Positions 29,401 through 41,400 of a stretch of DNA of 64,000 nucleotides are shown here, in pieces; position 1 is the stretch's first letter; the number at the start of each line of letters is the position of its first letter. The stretch comes from Larix kaempferi (taxonomy: Eukaryota; Streptophyta; Pinopsida; Pinales; Pinaceae). Position numbers and translations under genes: made by a program. The stretch lies in NCBI GenBank assembly GCA_027924585.1, contig BSBM01001439.1, positions 434,001 to 498,000 of the forward strand, written 5' to 3'. A model generated the notes under the pieces. That model searched no databases. It saw only the letters and a program-made list of their open reading frames with translations, and had not been told where the DNA came from.

Positions 29401-32400
29401 GCGCTATCATGATATTGGGTGATCCATGTGATGTATTGTTATGATTCATTGTTAGCCATTGATTAGATCTTGAGATCTTTTAATCTTAGCCACTCATGTA
29501 AAAAGTAGCTAGGATTATACTCTCTCCCCATCCTATTTAAGGAGGGAGCCTCTCATTGTAAAGATCATCTAGAGATTTTTGGCTCTTGGCTCTTGGAATA
29601 AAATTTTTATCTTTTGGAGTACATGCTTGGATTGGAGTGGATGTTGGTTGTTTCGATTGTAAATGCTTTTGTCCATTGCACTGGAGGATCTATTGTAGCT
29701 ATCTTGCATATTTGCCATATTTTATTTGCAGGTTAAGAGGGCGATTTTGACAAGTGCGAATTGGTGGGGAGGCTTGCCCTTCAAGCTTGGAAGAAGTCGT
29801 TTTGGGTTTGACAGGGAGTAGTTTTTCCTTTGTGTCAACTATTCTATGTTTCTCTCTCTCTCTTGCTTGTATCTACCTTCAATTTGTTAAACTAATTGAT
29901 GCTTTGCTCCTTGGTTTTGACAGGTTAGAAGGAATCACATGTGGCTTGGGAAAATCGATTTGGCAAGAGGGCTTCAACAATTCTCCATTTGATCTTTGGC
30001 AAAGTAATCCTCGTCTCAACTAGCATTCATCTCTTCATCCAGGTATGTTCCAAGAGGTATGATCTTCTACTTCCTTGAATCTTCCATGATTTCTAGATCA
30101 TAAAAACCCTAATCAATTAAAACCCTTGTTTTGGTATTTATTAGATCTACTTAGATCTAGCCTTGCTCTTGAAGAGATATTGGAAACCCACCTCTATAGC
30201 ATCCACCCCTAGTTGGATCTATAGTTTGGTGGTGATTGGCTAAAAATTGACCCACTTTTCAAGGCAAAAAGCCCTCCTTGACCCAAATCGCACTTCCTAG
30301 TGAGAGGCTTGTTTGGTTAGATTTAGCATATGGGTAGGTGAGATCCCATTTGATTTGCAATCTAGACACTTGATAACCTACCCCCAGATTCTTACTTTGG
30401 TGAAATCTACCTTGTGGACATCTCTCCATGTTTTAAGGGGCTAAAACCCCCTTTTGAATCTATTAGTACCTCAAAACTCAGATCTACTAAGATCTAGCCC
30501 TTGGATTGACTTGATTTTTTGAACATGCATAGATCGGGGTACTAGCTACTTGGATCTATAGTTTGGTGGCCATTGGACTTGATTTGGTCCACCAAACCCT
30601 TGTTTTAGCCCTCCTTGAGCAAAGTCGCACTCCCTTGGGTAAGTGAGTTTGCCCACTTCGAGGAGGTGGGTGTGTGAGATTTTCGTGGATTTGGAATGCC
30701 CATAGCTTGAAACCTAGGTCTAGACTGTCTTTCTGTCACGATCCGCCTTGGGGGTAGCATTCCTTGTTTCAAGGGATTGTGGTCCACTTAGGGTTATTAC
30801 TTGAAAACCTAGATCTAGCAAAATCCAACCATTGGATCTCATTTAACCCACTTGACTTGGCTTCTAGGTGTCCCGATCTACACTTTGACATACTTTTTGA
30901 CCCCATTAGCCCATCTAACAAGGCACTAGTCCTTCTCTAAAGCAAGTCGCACTCCTTGGGAAATGTGTCAAACCCTAGATCTAGTACATGGGTACTCCTA
31001 GAATCAACTTAGATTTATAGATCTAGCCTTTATCCGACCTATAGTACCAACTTCACACCTAACTTCACCTTGTGGGCCTACCTAGAACCATTTCACACTT
31101 CCCAAGAAAACAAGACCCACTTAAGTAAATATATGGTATTATATCTAGTCATCATACCACATCATGTGGCCTAGACCATACATAGGTTGAAACACTAACA
31201 ATCTCTTACACCACCTTCAACCATACATCAACTTTTAGGTCCACTTAACCTTGCATTGGTTTCCGTAACTCATCATTTACTTACCTTTAGAAACCTTTGT
31301 GTAGGTCCAATCAACTGTGATTGGTTATAGGGTCTCCCCCTAGGTTTTGTTACACCTTGACCTAAAGCGAAGAGTGCCTCGGTTGACGTGACTCCCACCT
31401 TTCATTGGGAACCGTGGCATCTCTTGGGTCACCTCTTTAGTTGCCTGTCTCCTCTACCGTCCCGGATGGGATACCTCTAGGGGCAACTACAAGTTGTGTG
31501 ATAACAATACCTATTGCTTTACCTTTGTCTTTGGATAGAGTCTATGATAAAACCTGATCAATCACGAAGCAATTACATACCCAAGTCTCCTGCATGATAT
31601 GAGAAGAGGATTGGCTGGCTATAGGGATCTGGAAGCTGTAATATTTTTGCCATGGAGAAGAGTCTCTTTTACAAGCTCCATTTATCCAAGCTTCCACCGG
31701 ACTATTGTATGGACCATCTTGATGATATAATGAGGAAACATTTCGCTTGAAAATTGCTTGATTGTCCATTCGAGAAAGCATTTGTGGAAGTGGACCTTGC
31801 AAGTCTTCACATATCAACCGCACCCTGTTTGGACAATCTTTTGGAAATACATGCATATTGTTTTTCTTTACATTTATCGTGTTAGTACTCCTAATGATCT
31901 TTATCATCTCAAAATTGTCAACTACATAATTACAACTTTCACATTTCAATTGAAAAGATAAACAATATAAATCATGACAATGTGAAAATAAAATCATACT
32001 TATCCACATACCTGTATTGCCTTTATTGGAAAACATTGTTGACCACTTACCGATACTGGACAAAAAGGGCTGAACACTTGTTGTAGAATGTAGTTGATTA
32101 GGGCTTACCATGAACTGAGAGATACTGGAGAAACTTTGCACATGCGCATTGTCAGCAGGCACCACCCCTTGCTCCATTGCATCTTTTAGCAAAGAAAAGG
32201 GATTGATCCATTCCTCATCGAAGGCAGAGCAATCTTCGTCATCCATGTATATGCTCGAAGGACGGTCTATTATAATGCTACAAGGCTTTGAAGAATCGTA
32301 CATTGGTGAGCCAATGAACTTCCAATAATCATTGTTTTCCACATACCTGTAGCTTTCTTCCAAGAGAGCCAACATATCATAAGAAACCGTGACTTGAGGA

Positions 32401-35400
32401 TATGGAGCACTTACCATTTTTGTACGTTCTTCAGTTTCTTCAACTGAGGCCTCTTGTTCTTCATCTTCAGGAATCACTTTATCTTGATCTTCTTGTAAGT
32501 CTTTTGAGAATTGATCTTCATGGATTTCTTCTTTAGCATTGGGGCCCCATTGATCGCTGAATACTTCAACCAGTTGGAGGAAGGAAGATATTCCCTTGGG
32601 AGGGAGCCCTTTGTACCAAGCATCCATATCTGGATCACCTCCTAGCTCGAAAGACATTACGAACAAATGTATGATAGTGTCCTCATCTGTGATATCCCAT
32701 GTCATCATAACTTCTTTGAATTTTATAATATGAGTTGTAGCAGTATCTTTTTCCTTGTGGAACATTGGGATAGACTTCAAGCAGTGGTGTTTGTTAAGCC
32801 TATTGGGATATCGCAGAATACTTGAGAAGTCGAATGGATCAAGGGTCACCATATCTCTTGACTTTCAGTTTTGGAAAGTACTTCCTTTATATTTTCTTCA
32901 ATCGGAGTCGCCAGGAGAGACCTGCCAAGTTATACTTCAACAAATCTCACCCAAAGCGCTAAACAAATACGTACTTGAGATAATGGTGAATGTTCTGAAT
33001 TGCTTCCTAATAAGTGGAGTCGCCTTAGATATCTGGAGTCACTAGATAGTACCGGCGGGGTTAGTCCTTTACAGATATTTTCAAATATAAGGAAAAGGAC
33101 TCACCTCTGAGTTCTTACCAAATGTTGTTTAGCCAAGGATGTCGATGACTCTGGATGAACCACTTTGATTTTCAAAACGTCCTCGGCAACGACGCTAAAA
33201 ATGTTACCGGGAAAATTAGCAGGGCTAATTCCCAGTAAACAAAAATAAGATCAGTGACCCAATGTCACCTCGGTCACCGTTCTAACTTCTTCGGAAGTCG
33301 AAACCTCCAAGGAGAAGTATCCTTATGAAACTCTGTAGAACACTAGGACAACCACAAAAGATATATTCTCTATGCGATTCATAGTTAGACCAGTGCCTAT
33401 ATGGAGTCAATTGTGTTTTTCAGTGTTAAAGTGTATCATTTAAATCATTGAAAGGCATATAAAACGTGTGCACATCATTATTGGATCAAAAGACTATATT
33501 GCCAACCACCTCAACCAATAATCAAACATGCATCAAGTGATAAAGGTCAATGTCATTCAACTTATTGCGATCGTAGCAGCAGTAGTAAATAATTGAAATG
33601 TAAAGATAAGACAAATATTTAATGTAGTGATGAGATATCGGTTTATTCATCAATTAGGCATGCAAATATGTGTCATTAGCAAGATATAACCAGCTGTAAG
33701 CATATGAGTGTAGACCAGTTTCAGTAGTTGATTATGGAGTGTGTAATGTAGAATATCAGTCCTTTTAGATCAGCATATGAGAGTACTGTAAAAGATTCTC
33801 GAAATGTCAGTTCAACAAGGAATAACCAACATACACCATGTAAAGGTCAAATGAAATATTAACCCAAGTATCACTTCAGATTTGTGCGTAATATTCAGTA
33901 ATGCAACATGTAATTAGTCATCAGTATTGTTCAATAGGTACCATCATTTGAAATGTAGATTCAATGTAAGTGCATGTTGATAAGATAAGTCTTGAGCATG
34001 TATCAAAACAATCAATAATAACACTTCAAAGACAACACCCTTTTTACCAATGAAATTACTGTCATTCAATAAGTATCATCCACCAATACCAAACTAATTC
34101 AATTGTGTGTGTAAAAATCAAAGTCAAGTTTGCATGGTAAGTAACCTATAAAAGAGGCACAAAGAGTGAACGAAATGGTAAGTAAATCAACTCTAAAACT
34201 AACTGCTTTTCTATTTGATGTTTTGCAGATAAGGATAGAGAAGGAAACACACAGAGTCTGCAAAAATTGCAGACCTGTGTTAGGGCAGCATGGAGGAGAT
34301 GGAAGGCGGTGAAGGGAAATGGAGGATGAAGGAAGGAGTTGGGGAAAGGGTAGGAGAAATGGAGGAGGAAGGGAGGAGATGGAATGGAGAGGGGAAGGCG
34401 GAGTGGAGAGGGCTGCGGATTGTGGGAGGAGCAGGGAAGGGAGGCCACGGATTGCAGGTGGCACCAAGAGAAACAGGTCCAAAAATAAAAAGGGGCCAAC
34501 GAAGGGTAGATGAGGGAGGCCGAGGGTATAGGGATAAAGGGAAAGGGGAGGCGAGCTTGACGGTGAAGAGGGCGAATGCAGGAGAGGAAGGGGTAAGGAG
34601 AAAAGGGCAGTTTTAGGGTTTTACAAAAAAAATTAAGGCTCGGAAATTAGGTTTAAAATCAGATTTTTAGGGTTTTAACTAGGTTTTTAGTACTAATTTT
34701 TAGGGTTTTCTTAATATATAATTATAAGAATAACTTAGAAATAAAATGTAAGACTAATTAACATAGAACAACTAGGTTAAGAATTAATATTTACAATATT
34801 AACAACTTCAGAAATTAGGGTTTTAGAAGTGGTTGAACAACTAGGGTTTTAAAAGAAAGCAAGTCACTCAACCCTAGGGCATCAATGAGAGGAGCAACCC
34901 TCCTTGAGATGGCACTTGGCAAGCTTAGCAAACTAGGGCTCACCTCAACAATCTCTAGGATTCATAGAGGGAGCCTAGCTTAGCAAGACTTGAAGACCTA
35001 GAGCTCAAGCTTGAATGCAATGGTGACCAATGACGAAAATTAAATGCAAATCAAGACAAAATGAAGTAACAATGGCTTCCATCCAACCCTAACAAGCATC
35101 ACTTTCATACAAATTGACTAAGAGACATCAAACCAAAAGTATAGATACCTCCAAGTGCATGTGTTAAGCAAACAACCCTAGCCTCACCTTAGCAATGGCA
35201 TGAACAATAGTAAAACTTCGAAGAAAAGCTTCAAACTTTCAAAATAACCTTCATCAAGGACAGCACATCCCTTCAAAGAGCCCTAGTTAGGGCAAATAGC
35301 AGACATAATGAAATTATCCCAAGAGTTGATGATGAAAATGAAGTGAGGAGATTGAATTTTGTTATAAGTTATAAATTTGAAAAGATGTGAATGTATCATT

Positions 35401-38400
35401 GATTCAATGTGGAATACTCAAATATGGTAAATCATAATAACAATGGTGATTGATGGATCTCTTTTGTATCATTTTGGCATTTTGAATTTAACATTTACAT
35501 TACATAATGATGAATTTACATGGGATGAATTGTTATGTTGGGATTTTTATATTTTTAGAGACGTGAGCTCCCATGCTAGGAACCTTGACGTCCCCTCATC
35601 CCCCATGAATTTTCCTAAAATTTGGAGGGTGCTTCCACATGTATCCCATGTGCGTTTCCTCGCTCCCATGTCTTGGAAACTTATTGGAAGATTGGTAATA
35701 ACAGTGAAGGACACATAGATGTTTATAAATATGAAGATGAAATTGATAGTGCCACATAAAATATGGATTGGATTGACAAATTTGACAAATTGCTGGAAAA
35801 TGGGGCAGATTTGACAAGTTATTCGAAGATTCACAAAGATGATGGTGAAAATTAATAAAGGGAGATAATTGTTGCATATGTGATAGGAGATGGATTCTAG
35901 GGCATCTATGAGTCAAAATCCTAAAAGGAGCCAATGATAATTAATGAGCACAAAGAAAAGATTGACCAACCAACTAAAAGGCGAGATGAGTTAACGATAG
36001 AATTTGAAACTTACCAAAAATCTGCTAGTAACTTTAAACTCATTGACCACAATTCATGAAAGAGGGTAGGGTAGAGCAAGTCAACCGAGTAGATTTAAAA
36101 TCGAAATACCAACGATTCAAATGAAGCACAACCAAAAATATCATTAGCTTCAATCTCATGCACCCAACAAAATAGAAATGAAGACATGCTTCAAATATAA
36201 ATAATTACTCCAAAAGACCAAATATAATAATTGATTGCAAAATATATTTCACCACATCTTAAAACGGTTGATAAGATCCAGGTTCCAAGAAAAGAAGAAA
36301 TCTAGCCTATAGTTCCATTGGAAACCATGATGGGGAAATCACAACCTAAGACCTGAAGCTTAAAGCAGTCATAAAAGTTAGCAATGTAATGGTACTTGTA
36401 GATTTTGGTAGTTCTCATAACTGTATAGAGATCAATGTCGCTAAACAACTAAACCTTTTTTTTGTGTACCCCACCAAGGACCTCACAATTACTGTTGTCG
36501 ATGGATAAGAGGTCAAAAAAGTAGGAAGATGTCATAAAGTCTTAGTTCAAATACAAGAACTAGAACTACAACAAGACTCTACTCTCTTCCGTTCAATTGA
36601 TATATCCCCTCCAAAATGAGAGAGGCAGCTAGTTGCTAAAGAAGCGAAGGTCTTGATAACCCTCTCCATTCAATATGTGAATCAATCTATTTTTAGAATT
36701 GATGAAGTATTACCTAGGGAAATTCTCCGGAGTTGACTGAAGGCCTTTTGTTCGTTCTCTTTCTCCACCTACTTGCGAGATTAGTTTGAGCTTTCTTTCC
36801 CACTAGTTATGTTCAGGTCACATACCACAAACATGCAATCTACCAGCCTCGTAAATTGTCTAGACCAACATTGGTTTGCCTCTACCCCTAGAATATATTT
36901 CAACGTGGTCTAAAACAACAAGAGAATCAAGAAGGGCATTTTGTGTACTATGGCCCAAACTGGCCTTTTGCCCCAAAATAGATATTCAAGTAGCTAAACA
37001 ATCGATGATCATGTTATATTGACTCATAACAAACATGTGATTTAGTATGATTTGCGTCAAACTTCCAAACGAATATGATATTACTATTCGAAATTATTTG
37101 TAATGAACATAGCCGATTTGAAGAAGCTTCATCCAAACTATTTGATTTATCTCAGTAAAATATACTACGAATAGGCAAAATAGACTCTCGCCTATATGTC
37201 TTCTTGCTTCATTCCCTTTTACAACCCCTTTTCCCATTCATCTTCTTGTGGAAGAAAAATGTTCACTATTGATTTCCAACCTCAAAATGTCATGAACAAC
37301 TTGTCCCTTAACTGTGTAAGATGATGAAGAAAGGAAGGAATGAAAAAGAACATGATAAAGCCACCGACGACCCCACCCGGTTTTGAATGGATAAGGATCA
37401 AACATACTAGAATGCCCAAGAGAGATATCTATACATTGTCACTGAACCATATTGCCCATTCATGACAACTCGAATCATGTGGGTTGCTAAACTACTTTTC
37501 TATGACAGATGCAGGTGATGTGAAAGAAGAAAGATCTGGATACTACTTGTTGTATGCCACATATTTGATAGAAGTATAACATTGAACAACTTGTTCGAGA
37601 GTTGGTTGGGGTGGATCCAGACTTTGATCAACTATTAGAGCCAACCCACATCCAAATGTCCACTCTCTTCTTTGTGGAATGAAGATAGAGACGGTTCCTA
37701 TGGAGATCAAGAACCAAGTGCAGTCGTGAGTGTTGCTGCCTAAAACACACTTGATCGCGGGGAAGTCTCCCAACCGCTATGTGTGTTCCTGAGGGAAACT
37801 ATGAGTTAAGAACCCAATGTCACCTTGGTCCTAAACTCCTCCGTTTAGACCACAACTCCTAAAGGTCAAGGGGGGTTGTCCCTACTTACTAAGTTTCTTT
37901 TTAAAGTTTGTTTTTGGGAGTTGTAAATTATCAAAATTTCAATGACAATCAAACATGCAATAATGCAGTGATTTCAATGACAAGCAAACCCTTTTTAACA
38001 ATAAAACAAATAATTGATACAAGGGAGAAATAAACAATTAAACAACAAGACCAGTGCCTTCTCTACTCGGGCTATGGAGTCACGATAACCAGTTTATCAA
38101 AATATTTTTCTAATAGCATTAAATCATTCACTTAACAAAGTATAACATTAAACAATGACTTTCAATTAAGGTAAGATGCTTGCAACAAGATAATCAAGAT
38201 ATCACATAAAGCACCAATTTGTAGAACATGAACAATTTAGTGAGTCAGAGATACATATAACAAGATTAAGTTGAAAATGAAGTGCTTTGGAAATGAAGAA
38301 CTGTAGATAATAGTAACAATGTTGTGCAAGTGGTCTTGTAAATTTTAATGTATTTTAAGTCTCTCTTCAACTTAGGGGATTAAGGTTTTGCAAAAACAAC

Positions 38401-41400
38401 TAAGCTACTCTATGTGTCTACCCCGAGAGACTATCTCTTTCGATTTGAGAGAGATTGCCGGGTGCTCAACCTGAGAACACAAGGTTCTCAACTAGCTCCA
38501 CGGGTCAATCCCAAAACTTGCTGGGTGCTCAACTGGAGGACACAAAGTGCCACGAGGCTCCCAACGGCCTCTACCCCACTAGCTCCATAGGTCAAGTCCC
38601 TTTTTCTCAGTTCTAATGAAGATATGTTTCCGAGTGCTTACTAGACTAACCAACTCAAATTCTTGCCCTTTCCTGTCACCCAAGATCGGTCGAACCGGCA
38701 AGGGGAGAGAATACGGGGCAAGAATCGGGCCTTAAGTTAAATTTTAATCTTTAAGCAAACAGGACAAAGCAATGCAAGCCAACGCGATTTCACAAGGGAG
38801 GCAAAGCCTTCTCACTTGTGAGGTGCGGGCAAATAAAATAACTTAAAGCAAATACTTAGAAAATAAAATGCAAGCCTTAACGATTTTGCATGGACGGGCA
38901 AAGCCTCTTCTCATGCAAGGTGTGGGCAAAAAGAAAATGCAAAGCCAATGCGATTTCACAAGGGAGGCAAAGCCTTCTTGCTTGTGAGGTGTGGGCAAAT
39001 AAAAATACAAGAAAGTAAAATGCTAAACCCAAGCTACTTACACACCATGCAAGGGTGGCAATGCCTCCTCTTTTGCATGCAAACGAAAACAAACTAACTA
39101 AGCACTAAATACCTGAAATGAAGTACAAGAAAATGAAGCCCAAGAGACTCTCTTGGGCTTGTTACAATGATACAAAAGTCAGCACATGATAGTTAGCAAG
39201 AAAAGAGAGGAAAATTAGTGATTTTGACCATTTTGTCCAAAGTGGCCGAAATGGTGATTTGTGGAAGCCCTTTATGCTTGGAGATGGCTGAATTTGGGTA
39301 GAACATCCTTCTTGAATGTGTGCAGACCTGCTAAAAACCAACAAACAAAAGTTACAGAAAAAATGCCCAAAATCACTTTGGGACAATGTTAGTATATCAT
39401 ACAAAATGTACAAAAATTTCTTAAAAATTATGAGTAGTTTTTTTTTTGATGAAATAAAGCATGTAAACAATACTTGAAATTAGATTTATGTATGAGAAAC
39501 TTATAGAAATTAATTGCAGTAAATTTTAAAGAGAATGGAAGAGAGAGTGCTCCTTTACTCTTTCAATGCTAGGAGTGTGGGGTGTCCGTCAAAGGAATTC
39601 CACTCTTGAAGCCAAGTAACCTGCAAGCTTGTAAAATGTTTGCTACACACTAGAAAGAAAGGTGAGTACCTAATGAAGAGCTAAGAAATCATAAACTTCA
39701 ACAAACATATGAAAATATCAACTACTAAACAGGAAACTCATAAGATTATTAGCAACACTACTAAAATCTTACCAAAGCAAATCACTTTGCTTGTTTGGCC
39801 TCCCAAACATGTGCAGCTATGAAGTGCAGAAGCAAATCACCATTACAGAGCAACCAACACCAAATCTCCTCCAAAGATTTTCTATTACCAAGCCAAATGG
39901 CTGAAAATTACAATGGCCCAAAAATGGGGCAAGATGAGAGCAAGAGAGTGAGAAAAACAGAAATGAAGCAAGAGCATGAGAGATTGTAACCACCGAGAGG
40001 AGGAAGGGCCTCCTTAAGTAGCCAAAGAGAGGGAGAAGACTCCTCTTGCATGCAAGACAAGTGTCAAATGGGAGAGAGGGGGGCCCAAGAGAGGGGGGCG
40101 CATTTGCTCAAGGAGGGCAAATTCTATGGTCTGGAATCTAAATAATGGGGGGGAAACCCCCCTTTTAATGTTTCCATGCCCAAACCTAAGCCAAATGGGG
40201 GGGAAACCACCCAAGTGGGGCCCCTCCCATTGACTTTCACTCACCCATCCAATCAAAGAGAGGAGGGTGCACCCCTAGAGTGGGCAGTTCACAACTTGTG
40301 ATATGTTTGCTTGGAGGGCCCCTCTTGTACCTTAAATTTGTCTTAGGAACATACTATGAGCTTAAGAAACTTTATTTCCCCTCCCCAAGTGACTATAGTC
40401 ACTTTACAAAAATGTGCCTTACTAATTAATTGTCCAATTTGCTGATTTCCATGACTGACCTGGGAAAAAGTGTCCAAATCCATAGTAATACTTGTCCGAA
40501 TGACTTCAAACTTGGTCCAAGGGTGTAAGGGGTCTCATACCATTTGTCTTGAGTACCCATACCCCTATACAACATAAAAAATGACCAAGTATCCCTATTT
40601 TACATTACAACATTTTATGCTGAGGGACATTTTTTAATGACCAAAAATTAAAAAATCCTATGTAAAACCTAATGAAATTCCGCAAGACTTTGGATAATGT
40701 CTAGCATGGTAATATAGAACATTTCTAGGCCCCAATCACCCCATGGACTCTATCACTAGAACACCTTTCACCACTTTGGAGGTATTTTTGAGTGAAAAAC
40801 TCAAATAATTAAAATCACTAAAAATGAATTTTAATTATCCAAGTGAAAAAACACTCGATGAAAGGACTTCCCTAATGATAAAGTCCTAGGCAATTAAGCT
40901 ATACAAAAATTGACCCTCATGCTGACATATCATTACAAAATCCCCCGTAAGGGTGTAGAATTTTCATGGAGAGAAGATAAGAAAAATAGCCGCCTCGCTT
41001 GAATAAATCATTAAGTGCTTCTTTTTCATCTTCAAGGCACATTCAACATGTTAATGGTACATCGTTGTCCACCAAGTTGGTTTTGGTGGTCAACATTCTG
41101 ACTCCAACTGTGGGACGTGTGCTCGATCTGGTCTTCAGCCAAGGAGAGGATATGAGAACTTCAGAATCGTTGGTTCTATAATTTGTAAAAACATTTCAAC
41201 TTGACATGAAAACCTTAGTAGCACATGTTTCATTAAAAATCCAATGAACCAAAAGTTGCTTTTGCTAACAAAAAATGTTATTATTCCTATGTACATAAAA
41301 TAAATGCAGAAAGTAAATGCTCACCCTAAGGAGCTTATTTTCCTACTTTAAGCATGATAAAATAAATATCTTAGGTAAAATAAAATATCCAATGCAACCA

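Larger units (their letters stand above)
23862..35353 (-). mobile_element. Gag-only (TR-GAG-like) LTR retrotransposon, element 1
   Basis: It has direct LTRs at 23862-26269 and 33202-35353, a primer site at 33181-33196, one gag frame (31542-32852) and a polypurine tract at 26270-26285. A 4.49-kb solo LTR sits inside. Without that insertion the internal region is only about 2.4 kb, with no protease, reverse transcriptase or integrase. The organisation matches the non-autonomous terminal-repeat elements with GAG known from plants. In the first 80 bp of the two LTRs I count four mismatches. The 5' LTR stops early (after GATTGAATTT at 35353), so the right-hand copy of the TSD expected from CCCAG (23857-23861) is lost. 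It inserted in a gypsy gag frame. Confidence 0.8.
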
